64,000 nucleotides of DNA, from assembly GCF_002288925.2 (NCBI RefSeq), contig NW_022098004.1:14890581-14954580 (forward strand). The letters run 5' to 3'. The notes beneath the pieces were generated by a model, which was not told the origin of the DNA, made no database searches, and saw only the letters and a list, made by a program, of their open reading frames with translations. A program made the translations under genes and the position numbers. Below, one piece after another: positions 33,899 to 45,700 of the stretch (within the stretch, counting starts at the first letter, position 1; each line of letters begins with the position of its first letter). The DNA comes from Delphinapterus leucas. Its lineage: Eukaryota > Chordata > Mammalia > Artiodactyla > Monodontidae.

Positions 33899-36800
33899 AT
33901 GAGGTGAGTCCACAGTTCAGCCCTGTCCCCCCTTTCCTCTGGATTATTTCATCCTTCTTTGTATATATCTTTTATCTACATGACAGCCCAGGTACAGGAG
34001 AGGCCTACAGGAGAGATGCAAAAATATAACAAAGGAATAAGGCAAATGGGCTAAATTATAGTGAATAAAGTGTTTTCTGTGTTAAATCCTCTGCTTTTCC
34101 GTATCCATAAAGGGTAATTCTTTCAGATGGTGCTGTCTTTCCCATGAGACGTGACTTTCTCTAAGGAATAGCTTTTTTTTTTAACAAATTTTTTTATAAG
34201 CAGATATTCATTTTTAATTAATTATTTATTTATTTTTGGCTGTGTTGGGTCTTCGTTTCTGTGCGAGGGCTTTCTCCAGTTGCGGCAAGCGGGGGCCACT
34301 CTTCATTGCGGTGTGCGGGCCACTCACTATCGCGGCCTCTCTTGTTGCGGAGCACAGGCTACAGACGCGTGGGCTCGGTAGTTGTGGCTCACGGGCCTAG
34401 CTGCTCCGCGGCATGTGGGATCTTCCCAGACCAGGGCTCGAACCCGTGTCCCCTGCATCGGCAGGCAGATTCTCAACCACTGCGCCACCAGGGAAGCCCC
34501 TAAGGAATAGCTTTTTCCTCGAGGTTATGATATTTTCGCGGGGGATGCCAGCAGCTCCTGTGGTAGGCCTCCTGGCATTTTTTTTCTTTTTTGGGCCACG
34601 CCACACGGCTTGTGGGATCTTAGTCCCCCAACCAGGGAATGAACCTGGGCCCTTGGTAATGAGAGTGCTGAGTCCTAACCACTGGACCGCCAGGGAATTC
34701 CCCCTGGCATTTTGAATATGCCTATTAGCAGATTTTTTTTTCTTTTTAAAAATGTATAATAAGAAAGATCAATAGTGACACATTTGAGTGACACAATTCA
34801 GGCACTCAGATTTTTAAAAAAATAAAAAAATTTTTTTTGAAATGTTGAAATAACGAGACTAGAAACTTAACCAAGCAATATTTGAGTAGCTGACATCTTT
34901 CAGGGAGATGGTTAACTGGTGAGTATAGCCTGTGCATTGATGCCCATGTGCACAGTCGACCTTTCAGGGAGCCAGTTATCTTCCAGGTAACCTGGAATCC
35001 TGGGGTTTGCTATACCATTTCCTGAAGTCAAATTATAAAATAATAGAAAAAGCTATATCAGTGTTTTAAATTATATATTAAAAAAAACCTCTTATTATGG
35101 AAAATTTCAAAAAGTAGAGAGAAGAGCATAGTAAATTCCCACTTCCCCATCTTCCAGTTATCCACATTTCATTAGCAGTATCCTTGTAACCCAGCACCTT
35201 ACGGTGCCCAAGTGAGATTTCTTTTTGCTGGAGAGCTCATATATTAACAATTTAATGTTTCCTGAATGCTGCCAGAAACTGAGGCCCAATCCCCATGTGC
35301 CTTCCTATCTTGGTTGTTCTTCTCTGAAGTTTCTGTAGAATTCCCAGCAGCAAAGAACATGCTGGAACCTGGGTGACTGGGAAGCTGCTAAACTATGCAT
35401 GTGGGTGGGTGAAGGGCTTCTAGGTCCTAGCACTTCCATATCTATTTTTTGCCTAATGGGGTGTGTGTGTGTGTGTGTGTGTGGTGAAGCGGGGAGACGA
35501 GCTGCGCGCTCCTTTCCGTCTTCTCTGCAGTGCCCTGCAAGCTGTCGTCGCCCTCCTGCTCTGCGGGCAGCTTTTCGCGGTGGAAACCAGCGAGACCACA
35601 ACTGCCACAGGTAGGACTCTGTGTTTGGACAAGAGCTGTACCTCCCAGCACTGCTGCATCCACTTTTGCCCCATCAGACCTGCACCCTCTCCTGGGGAAG
35701 ATCCGATTGCTCCTTCTCACCTTAATCTCTGGTCTTTCAGTATCATGAAGAAAATTGGGAAGCCAGCCAGAAATAAGGGGAGATTGCCCTCCCCAGGGCT
35801 CCCATTCGGGGTGGAGGGAGGCTGATGTGCAAAGCAGCTGCTTCTCCTCTTTTTGGGTCTCTAGGGGAAGCTTCTGGCTACGAACCTTCTCTTCCTGCTT
35901 TTCTTTGCAGATGACAGCTGCTTAAAGCCCCCCGAGATTGCCAATGGCTACCTGGAACACTTGGTTCGCTATCGGTGTAAAACCCACTACAAACTACGCG
36001 CTGGAGATGGTAAGGCCGGGACGAATGTCTCCGGGCCCTCCTCTGTCCCACCATTTCCACAAGGAGTGGAGCCAGGGTGACTGTCCAGAAAGTGCCCGTG
36101 TTCTCTGGAGCCAGGAGATTTAGGTTCTAACAAGGGTTTTGTCACCGGTAGCTGTGGCCTTTTGGGCAAATTAACTTTTCTCAGCTTCAAGTTTTCTCCT
36201 TTGTTAAGGGGAGGGAGGTGATGCCATGTAGCCTACCCTCTCAGAGTGACATCTACGTGGACAAAATGACGGTGACGGTGATGACGACAGGGAGCCCTTA
36301 CCTAGTGAGCACTGCACTCCTGGAACTGTTCTAAGTGCTTCACACGGACTTGCTCACTAGGTCCTCACAACACCCCTCCGCAGAGATACTATTATTTATT
36401 TTGGCCGCCCTGCACTGCTCGTGGGACCTTAGTTCCCCGACCAGTGATCGAACCCGTGCTCCCTGCATTGGAAGTGCGGAGTCCTGACCACTGGACCACC
36501 AGGGGATTCCCAAGAGATACTGTTATTACTCTCACTTTGCTGCTGCTGAAACTGAGGCACAGAAAGGTTGAGTAATTTGCCCAAGTTCAGGTAGCCTGTA
36601 AGAGGGAGTCAGGACCCCGTACCGCCTTGCCACGATCACCATGATCGCCACGGTCCCCGTGACCACTGTTCTGCCCTGCTGGGCTGCACCGTGGCCCCCG
36701 CACTTGGCTTCTAGCACAGCACTCCTCCCTTCCTCCTCTTCCCCTGCCCTCCCCCTTCCTGCCTCTCTGATTCTGCTCTTTAAATACCTTCTCTCCCCAC

Positions 36801-38662
36801 GCTAGGTCCAGATACAATTTCCCTTTTGGCTCATTTTTTTTCTTTTTGTTTCAGGAGTGTACACCTTAAACAGTGAGAAGCAGTGGATAAATAAGGACCT
36901 TGGAGAGCAACTCCCTGAGTGTGAAGCAGGTAGGAAATCATGGGTCCTGGGAAGGAGATGGAAAAGTGGGTATTGAGGGGTCGGTGCACCAGCAGGGACT
37001 GAAATGTCCTAGAGGCACATTCTCCCTGTGTGGTTTCCTCTGGGCACACAAGAGCCGAGGGGAGGGACCAGGGAGAACCACAGGTGGCTGGGCAGAGAAG
37101 TGCACAGGCAGGTAATACTTCCCCATGAAGTTCACTAAGGATTTGTTCATTTGGCCTGCGGGGCACTGACTGAATCCACTGTCTACACTGCCCACAGAGG
37201 ATCAGGAAACTCTGTGAGTACCTAGAGCCCACCTAGAGAGCCCTGGGCCAAGGGTAAAGCAAGCTCCAGGAACAACAGGTCAAGGGAGGGCATAACAAAA
37301 CCTTAATCCGTGAGAATATGACACAGGAGCCTGGAGATGGGTCAGGACTCTGTTGTTACTAGGAAGAGCTGACGCTCTCTCCTTTTCCCTCTTGGAACAA
37401 GAGGATCTTGCCTACCATCTTCTGCTACTAGGGATGCGGAACTGCTAACCTGCCTGTTATGAAATGCAATATCACATCCCTCTTTATTCAGAGAGAATGA
37501 ATCATGGTAGCTCCTTGTGCTTACAATGAATTTAAGGGAGCTATGGACATCTTGCTGTGATAGACTGTTTAAATATACATAGAGTTCAGCGGCCAGAGTT
37601 TGAAAACTTCAGGGCTGCTTGTTTCTTTGTGAGTTAGAAAAGCAGGAAATAGAACTCTGCTTTAGTGATGTAAACATTAAAAGAAAAAAAAAGAATCATT
37701 TTAAACTAGACACTGGGAACAAGAGGAGCAGAAGGTAAGGGCAAAGCGTGCAAACATTTCCAGCTCTGGAGAAATGAACAGTGACCGTTCAGACAGCAGC
37801 AAGAGTCGGTCCTTTTATCCTTCCCTGGGAAAGACTGGGAGACGGTCACATTCTGCTCATAATTTTCTTACTCTCCTCAACAGTATGCGGAAAGCCCAAG
37901 CATCCAGTGGTTCAGGTGCAAAGGATCATCGGTGGCTTACTGGATGCCAAAGGCAGCTTTCCCTGGCAGGCTAAGATGGTCTCCCACAATAATCTCACCT
38001 CGGGGGCCACGCTGATCAATGAACAATGGCTGCTGACCACAGCTAAAAATCTCTTCTTGGGTCATGACAATACAACAAAAGCAAAAGACATTGCTCCTAC
38101 TTTAAGGCTCTATGTGGGGAGAAAGCAGCTTGTGGAGATTGAGAAGGTGCTTCTCCACCCTGACTACTCCCAGGTAGACATTGGGCTCATCAAACTCAGA
38201 GAGAAGGTGCCCACTGATGAGACAGTAATGCCCATCTGCCTACCTTCAAAAGATTATGTGGAAGTGGGGCGTGTGGGTTACGTGTCTGGCTGGGGGCGAA
38301 ATGCCAACTTAATTTTTACTGAGCATCTGAAGTACATCATGCTGCCGGTGGCTGACCAAGACAAGTGTGCACAGCACTACGAAGGCAGCACTGTGCCCGA
38401 GAAGAAGACACCAAAGAGCCCTGTAGGGGTGCAGCCGACACTGAATGAGCACACCTTCTGTGCTGGCTTGTCCAAGTATCAGGAAGACACCTGCTACGGT
38501 GATGCCGGCAGCGCCTTTGCCATTCACGATGAGGCTGACGACACCTGGTATGCGGCTGGGATCCTGAGCTTTGACAAGAGCTGTGCTACTGCCGAGTATG
38601 GTGTGTATGTGAAGGTGTCCTCCATTCTGGACTGGGTTCAGAAAACCATAGCTGACAACTAA
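33899..38662 (+). CDS. HP: HP, haptoglobin, Hp1-type with one CCP module; complete, 5 exons
   Basis: A liver-secreted plasma protein that captures free hemoglobin for uptake through CD163. Exons: 33899-33903, 35531-35610, 35911-36009, 36855-36929 and 37884-38662. They total 1038 nt, 345 residues plus TAA (human Hp1 is 347). A signal peptide (about residues 1-18, [17 protein letters not shown]) is followed by a single CCP/sushi module with Cys32 of DDSC, YRCK and PECEAVC. The processing site is VQR/IIGG (beta chain from Ile101). The beta chain is a serine-protease fold without catalytic residues: TTAKN replaces the histidine site and GDAGSA the serine site. Two N-glycosylation sequons are visible in the beta chain (NLT at 123, NTT at 149). 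Introns contain SINEs at 34178-34499, 34582-34702 and 36396-36512. No second HP or HPR copy is present. Confidence 0.98.
34161..34516 (-). repeat. CHR-type SINE in HP intron 1, with 17-bp target-site duplication
   Basis: CTAAGGAATAGCTTTTT at 34161-34177 and 34500-34516 flanks an antisense CHR element with head CACTGCGCCACCAGGGAAGC. It is close to the HP promoter. Confidence 0.92.
34571..34713 (-). repeat. short CHR-related SINE in HP intron 1
   Basis: Flanked by CCTGGCATTTT at 34571-34581 and 34703-34713. The body GGGCCACGCCACACGGCTTG to ACTGGACCGCCAGGGAATTC belongs to the second, shorter subfamily. Confidence 0.88.
35461..35483 (+). repeat. (GT)n microsatellite in HP intron 1
   Basis: About 11 GT units, some 45 bases before the HP exon 2 acceptor. 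On the transcript it forms part of the stretch upstream of the 3' splice site. Confidence 0.9.
36255..36610 (+). repeat. MIR element split by a later SINE (HP intron 3)
   Basis: The left half (GAGCACTGCACTCCTGGAAC, CTAAGTGCTTCACACGGACT) and right half (CTGAAACTGAGGCACAGAAA, TTTGCCCAAGTTCAGGTAG) are the two parts of one MIR. They are separated by the SINE at 36396-36512. Confidence 0.75.
36382..36527 (-). repeat. short CHR-related SINE nested in MIR
   Basis: Imperfect duplication AGAGATACTATTAT (36382-36395) / AGAGATACTGTTATT (36513-36527). The insert ends in TGGACCACCAGGGGATTCCC, an antisense head. Confidence 0.85.
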
Positions 38663-38779
38663 TGCAAGGCTGGCTGGGAGCCTTTGCCTGAAAGGCCGAG
38701 GGAAAACTGGACAGTAGCAGAGGGGACAAAAACGTGGCATGAAGCTGATGGGTTCCAGCTCTGCATTGCTGAGTCGATC

Positions 38780-38785
38780 AATAAA
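38780..38785 (+). promoter_or_regulatory. HP: HP poly(A) signal
   Basis: AATAAA 118 bases after the HP stop codon, in the context GATCAATAAAGAGCATC. This gives the short 3' UTR expected for haptoglobin mRNA. Confidence 0.85.
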
Positions 38786-38989
38786 GAGCATCCTTTGACT
38801 CATTTCTGTGCTGTTTTTGGCCTTGGGCCTTTTAAAATTCTCTCATTTTTAGTATGGCAGCAGCCAAGTGCTCTAGAGTTTACTGGGAGTGTGGCAGAAA
38901 AACCCCCAGGGCAATTGGAAATCCCTAAAGTGATACAAACTGCCCCACTGCAGCGCTCATGATCACTGAATGAGTGCCTATCCAATGGC

Positions 38990-39140
38990 AGGCCTCAGAG
39001 AGGTCACTGTTATCCTTGTTTTACAGACAAGGAAATAGAGACTCAGAGAAGTTAAGTGATTTGCTTAGGGTTACATAGCTATCAAATAGTGAAGCTGAAC
39101 CTTTAACCTAGGTCTGTCTAATTACAAATCCCGAGCTCTT
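38990..39140 (+). repeat. MIR SINE, ancient
   Basis: TTGTTTTACAGACAAGGAAA and CAGAGAAGTTAAGTGATTTG are the MIR core. Confidence 0.75.
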
Positions 39141-40189
39141 TTCACCGCATCCTTTTGCTTCTTCAGAGTAAAGGAGGAGAAAGAGTGGAGGCTGGTGAGG
39201 AAGATGCTAGCTCAAAGTGGCATGAAAACAAGTGCTTTAACACAGACAGTACTTTGTTGTTTGTGCCCCAACACACCAGTGCTTCAGGTGGCAAAGTAAG
39301 ATGGTATAAAGGCAGGATTTCTGGACTTGCTGGGTCCAAATCACAGCTCGACGATAAATTTGCCAAGTTCCTTAAGCTCCCTGCCCATCAGTCCCCAGGT
39401 CTCTCCTATGAGGGGCTTAACCCAGACGATCTCTAAAGTGCCCATCAGTAATAACATTCTGGGGCTGGGTAAAGTTAGAAGTCTCTTCCTTAGGAGGGGC
39501 TGCTTTTCCCACTTGGAAGAAACCTACCCTTTACCAGGAGTCAAACGCAAGCCATCTGAGTCTTTCATTTCACAAAGAATGGTCTCGTTATTAAGGGTTT
39601 CCCAGAAAAAAGGTTCTAGAACCCAGCACATGAAGCTCTTCTAACTGAAGAAGAAAAGTTCTAAGTGAGCAATAAGTCTTTATTCAGTATGCTGGCCCTT
39701 CACCAATATACCGTCCTGTCATCCCAAAATAGGGCCTCTCCTGCTCACGGCTTAAAATGTCACTATTCCTCACTAGGGTTCTGCCCTTCCCTGTGACGTT
39801 CTCCTCACAGGCACTCTCCAGATCCATCAATAATTTTCGACAGGTCACAGCTCATAGGCCAATGAAGGACTTAGACCTGTATTCTAGAGCGTGTGGAAAA
39901 GACGATCGCTAGAAACTGAAAAATAATACAAACACATGAAATGATGCCTCTCAGGAGGCACCTATGTCTTCTAATCGTACCTTCAGCACTAAGTTTTCTT
40001 GAAAAGCAATTTGACTGATTAAGTGGCTCCTGCCCACCCCTCAGGAGGAACAGAAAAGAAAACTTTCGGCATTTTCCCAATTCCCTCATCTCCTCTGCCT
40101 TCCTCCCAGTGGCACCTCTCACCCGCCTGGCCTCCCCCTCGGGTTCCAGTGACACTGGACTCCGTGGAGCCCTCTCAACACGCGTGCTG

Positions 40190-40395
40190 TCTCCAGCCCC
40201 CGGGCCTTCCTCCCCCGGTGCCCTCTCCTGAAAAGCCCTCCCCTTTCTCCATGAGTACCTCCTACTCTCCTTTAAGGCTCAGGCACTGTCTCTTCTAAGC
40301 AGCCTTTCTTCCATCCAGGAGTCATTCGTTTTTATGTAGCATCTGGCACAGGACGGGGCACACAGTATGTACTTAATAAATACTTGTGGAATGGA
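40190..40395 (+). repeat. L2 LINE 3' end, ancient
   Basis: AAGGCTCAGGCACTGTCTCT, AGCATCTGGCACAGGACGGG and TACTTAATAAATACTTG correspond to the L2 3' end. Confidence 0.55.
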
Positions 40396-40605
40396 CAGCA
40401 ACCAAGATGGGAACAAAAACATGTAAACCAGGACTTCAGAGAAACATTCCCTAAAGCCCTCAGTAGGAGAGAAGATATGAGAATCTTACGCATGAAAGTT
40501 CCGAGGTTTTGCTGTTATCTGAGCACTTCCCACACCTCAAATGCTCTGTGACTTAGGCTATGAGGGACAGAAAATCCAACTAACAGTGACAGGCAGTGAA
40601 GACAT

Positions 40606-40611
40606 TTTATT
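40606..40611 (-). promoter_or_regulatory. TXNL4B: candidate TXNL4B poly(A) signal
   Basis: AATAAA on the minus strand, about 1.4 kb past the TXNL4B stop codon. A second candidate is at 39679-39684. Sequence alone does not say which is used. Confidence 0.35.
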
Positions 40612-42034
40612 CTTTCAAAGAAGTCTTAAGGGAGGCATGTCTAGAGTCCACTCAGTAGCTCAGTATCTTTATCAGGGACCCAGGCTCTCTTCACCGGTCT
40701 TCTCAGCATGTTCATTTTTCATCCCAGTGTTGGTTGCCTCGTGGTCCTAAGACAGCTGCTGCAGTTCCATGCACCACGATCACCATGACAGCAGGAAGTG
40801 GGGGCCAGGAGAAGACGGAGGTGGTGCTGACAGGGTTTTGTTGTCTCCTTCCTGGAGTGGCTCTCTCCTTTATCAATGAAGGCCACAAGGTACCCAGCAG
40901 CCTTCCTTCTACGCCACATTTGTCAGAAAAGGCTTGGACAGGAAGCACCTGGCAAAGGGGGACAGACTTGCACCGACAGTGCTGCCCTGCACAGAACTGG
41001 GTTTCTGTCATCAAGGTGGCAAAAAGCTGCCAAGCAGGTCACGTGCTGCCTGGCACACTGCCCTCTGGCTCTGCATCTATTCTCTTATTCTAGAAAGTCA
41101 GTACCCTTAGCCCCACGAGGTTTTGAGAGGAGCAGGAACTTGCCCAAGTGGTGGCAGGCTGTGCCAGAGGACCCTGGGAGAATCCTTCATAAAGTTGTTA
41201 ACACAGGCAAGTCCTATAAACAGGATACTACTTTCTAGCAATTCTGAGATCTCTTTCCAGTCTTGAGTCCGTGAAGTACAGTTTTCTCCTCAGGAAGAGA
41301 CGGAGCTCTGGGAGAGATCAGCTCCTACTTACTAAGGGTAGTTAATTCTTTGTTTAGCTCACATTGGGTGCTGGATGGTGAAGGTTCAAGTTCTCACTTC
41401 TTGGACAATTTCATAATAGAAAAGCTGGTAAATTGAGCAAGCCAGGACACCTTTAGAAGTCTGAGCCAGAAAGGCTCGAAGGTAAAACAAACTTGTCTGC
41501 TCTCAGTAAAGAATGACTTATTCCAGAAGAACTGGGATAATAGTCGAGCACGAGACAAATACACGAGTGGAGGAGTGGCAAGCCGAGGAAGATGGAAGGG
41601 GTGGGTGTGTACACATAGGGTAGAAAAGGAGTATTTTTGCTCTTACGGGAATTGACTTTCTATTTTACTTGTGTATCGAATAAACATAGTTAAATCAAAT
41701 TGTACTAGCCGAGGTTTAGAAGGATTCTGTATTATCTTAAAGAACAAAGAAAACTATAATATGAAGAGAAATTAAAATAACCACACTGGGGAAACTGACC
41801 ACGGCTGACTTGACTGCTCTGGGCTCTGCAGGGAGTAGACACTTGGGCATTCCCAATTGTCACAGCACCAGTGTGGTCTTCTACTTGGGGGCCGGTATTT
41901 TCTATACACGTCAAACCTCTTCTCCGCCGGGATGCTGACCACATTTCCGAAAGACCCCAGAAAAACAGCACAGCTGGAGTCAGGCACTGTTTCACGATGG
42001 GCCTGTCTCTTCAACTTTGACAGTAGTGAAAGTG

Positions 42035-42732
42035 CTAAATGTCTTGATAGAGGAGGTCATATTTGGGAATATTCTTGGGATCAATAGGACTTTGAACAAT
42101 AAGTTTTCCCCTCATTGCACCTCGATAAATTACTTCAATCAAATCTATGAAGTCTTGTTTGGTTTTGAAACTTCCCACGAACTTAGTGTGATCTGGAGAC
42201 CTAAATAGCATAGGAGAGAAACAACCTCGCTCAAAACTTTTCATAATTACTTGTCAGACCTTCAGGATAAACAAAATAAATAGCAGCTCTGTTATTTTCT
42301 TCTGATCAGGGAGCCTTTAGACACAAAGCCTGACACTGATTTTCCCTTTGCGATTACAGGGCCCATTTGATATAGGACTAAAACCAGTGTTGTGGGCCGC
42401 TGGGAGAGCATGTAAGCCCTACCAGGTGCAAAGCTTCTGCTTCAAAACCTATTTAATCACTTCTCAACTCATCATCAAGTAGTATTCCCTGGGTGTTAGC
42501 ATGGGCTTAGTTTGTTGCTGCTGTTGTTGACTAGACACTGTGCAAAGTCCATTAACTTGTCCTTGTCTCTGAGTCCTAGTCACTTATACTTCTGAGTAGT
42601 AGGTGCAATATTACCTTTTTTTTTTTTTTTTTTTTTTTACTTTTCAAGTATCAAGTATGTTTACTGTAGAAGCAGTTTAGGAAAAAAAAAATGAGGCCAT
42701 AGGCCACATTTTGGTATATACCCTTTCAAGCT

Positions 42733-42782
<50 letters not shown>

Positions 42783-45700
42783 CATTTCTTTTTTTCAGAG
42801 TCACGGGAATCATATCATGTAAACTATCTTGTAAGGTGCTTTTTTCAATGAACATATAACATAGTTCTTTCAAAGTCATTAAACATGCATCTCCCATACC
42901 ATATTAAATTAATTTCTAGTATGCTTCTGTAGACATCTAGCTTCTTTCTAAGTATTTTGTCTTCTAAATAATGGTGGGATGAATGAAGATCTATGTAGCC
43001 AATTCTGGCCACTTTCATGACTATTTTCCTTCAGATAAATCCCTGGAAATGCAATTGCTGGGTTAAAAATTGTATACATTTTAAGGTGGTAAGTAGTATC
43101 ATAAATCACCCTCTGAAAATATTCACCAAACTAATACATATATCAACTGTATTCTAGGAGAATAAATAGCTATAAAACACTTAAAACAGATTATATTTAA
43201 TACACTTTCAAATAAATGATGACAAAGCAGGCACACAGATCTAGACAAGTGGGCTCCTTGACCACAGTAAGAAATGATAGGATTATTACGGATACATTCA
43301 AAATTAATAAGTATTGGGATGCTGACTGGATGGAGGGGACGGCATTAAAGATTTCATGTTACTTATTCTTTTTTTTTTTAAGATTTTTTGATGTGGACCA
43401 TTTTTAAAGTCTTTACTGAATTTGTTACAATATCGCTTCTGTTTTATGTTTTGGTTTTTTGGCCTCAAGGCATGTGGGATCTTAGCTCCCTGACCAGGGA
43501 TTGAACCTGCACCCCCTGTGTTGGAAGGTGAAGCCTTAACCACTGGACCACAAGGGAAGTCCCTCATGTTACTTATTCTTGACAGGCTTTGTTGAAGAAT
43601 GACTTCAAAATTCTCTGAGTGAAAGAAGACAGGAAACTTTGCAAGACAAAAGCATGTCTTGATTTGCTGAAGGATTACTTCTTTTATAGATGCAGTCTAC
43701 GAGTTTCAAAAGGTTAAGAACAAATGACCTACTTTGTTCTAAATAAAATTCCTGGGAAACTTTTTAAAAAGCTGTTCTGTATTTCTACACTGAAAGATGG
43801 CAAGTGCTTCACAAACTGTACTATTCTCTCACACTTAAGTTAAAATTCACCACTCATACTGGAAACACTCTCATTTTGTACCAAAGTTCCACATAAAAAA
43901 ATTAGAGAGTGCATCAACTCAGGAAACAGTACCAGCATAAGACTCACAAAGCCCCCATCACATGCAAATAGGTGAGCTACTGAAACTGCCTGGATAAAAG
44001 AAACTTTTAAGACTATAATAACTTCATGTCAATATAACTTACCCATAATCCACTTTCATATGCTGCCCATTGAAGAAAAACACAGTAGATGGAATATAAC
44101 TGATGTCAAAATAGTGTGTATAAACTGGGGTTTGGTCCACGTCTACCAGATATATAGCAGCCATTTTACTTAAGTCAGGAGAGGTCTTAGAAAGCTACAA
44201 ATGAAGAGAGAGATGTGGGTTACAACTTGAGGGCAGCAATGTTTCTTCTGTGAACCTTTTTACTGGAAGAGAATTTTCTGTTTGAAAAAAATTCCCGGGC
44301 CAAGAATCTAGCCTGTTTGAGTTCCACATTAGACACAGTGTAACCTTATCATTCAGAGTCTGAATCACTGTTGGCAGGGTAATGAAAGGGCCCTAGGCAA
44401 ATTGTGTGAATATATTTCTGCTTCTTTTTTTTCTTCTATTTTTGATTGTAAAGTTTTTATAAACTTTTTATGGATTTATAAAATCCATACTCGCTTAAAT
44501 AAAAAACAAAACAACTCAGAAATATGTACTATAGACAATGGAATTCCCCCACATCTCTTCCTTCCAATCTCCCCATAGATGATAATTATGATAAAAATAG
44601 GGAACATTTACATGGCACTTGTTATGTGCTACGCGTTCTAAGTGCTTTACACTTGTTGGCTCCTTTAATCCTTACAACATTCCTATGAGGTATGCACTGC
44701 TACAGTCACCGTTTCACAGACAAGCAAACCGAGGTACGGGCAGGTAATGTGCCCCTGGTCACATGGCTGTACGCAGTAAGGTTAGGATTTGAACTCGGAC
44801 AGCGTGGCTTCAGAGTCTATACTCTTGACCTCTGTGATATTCCAAACCCCCTGTAGTTGAGGGTAGAATGCTGTGGCCCCTGCCCCCCAGATTAACACAT
44901 CATACCCTCATTTTTTTTTTTTTTTTTTTTTTTATGCGGGCCTCTCACTGTTGTGGCCTCTCCCGTTACGGAGCACAGGCTCCGGACGAGCAGGCTCAGC
45001 GGCCATGGCTCACGGACCTAGCCGCTCCGCGGCATGTGGAATCTTCCCGGACCGAGGCACGAACCCGTGTCCCCTGCATCGGCAGGCAGACTCTCAACCA
45101 CTGCGCCACCAGGGAAGCCCCACACCCTCATTTTTAACCACAGAAGTGGGGTTTCTTACACTGTATCCACACTGAGGGTGGCAGCAGTAGAAATGGTGGG
45201 TGAGGTCTTAGTCCTGGGTAAGTCTCTCTCCACAATAAACAGAGACAAGGATCAACTCACTCTGTCCCATACTCCCCTTCCTATTCATCAGACTGTGAAG
45301 ATTTGCTGTGAAATCAGAGATTATCATCAGGCACACACTGGAGGCAGCACACTCGAAAAGCATATTTGCAGGCAGAGAAAACAAAGTTCAAATCCCAGCT
45401 CTGCAATTTAGTGGTGCTGTGCTTGTGGGAAGTCACCTGACCTTCCTGGCATTCATCTGCCCCCCTTGGGAACAGTAATAGCAATTATCCCCATGTTGTG
45501 AACATTGAGTAAGACAATGTTCATAGACTCTTGTTAATAATGTCCCTGGTCTTCCACTGAATTGTTGGTGAAACTGAGCTTCGGCAGCTGCTACTGAGGA
45601 AGGGCATCCAGGGCAGATTCAGCACAATCACAGATTTGGGGGTTCAGCTCAGGGCAGGCACACGATCGGCTCTTAGTGAAAGTGTGCTAACAAATGAACA

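Larger units (their letters stand above)
38810..42034. other. HP-TXNL4B interval, mostly TXNL4B 3' UTR and spacer
   Basis: The two genes converge here. No coding exon was recognised. Part of the right side should be TXNL4B 3' UTR (minus strand). Recognisable repeats are an MIR at about 38990-39140 and an L2 end at 40190-40395. No CHR SINE is present in this 3.2-kb stretch. Confidence 0.55.

Noticed and set aside
37781..37883. In-frame extension upstream of HP exon 5 with an ATG
   Set aside because: An acceptor (CTCCTCAACAG) ends at 37883, and the homologous protein starts the exon at VCGKPK. The extension is intron.
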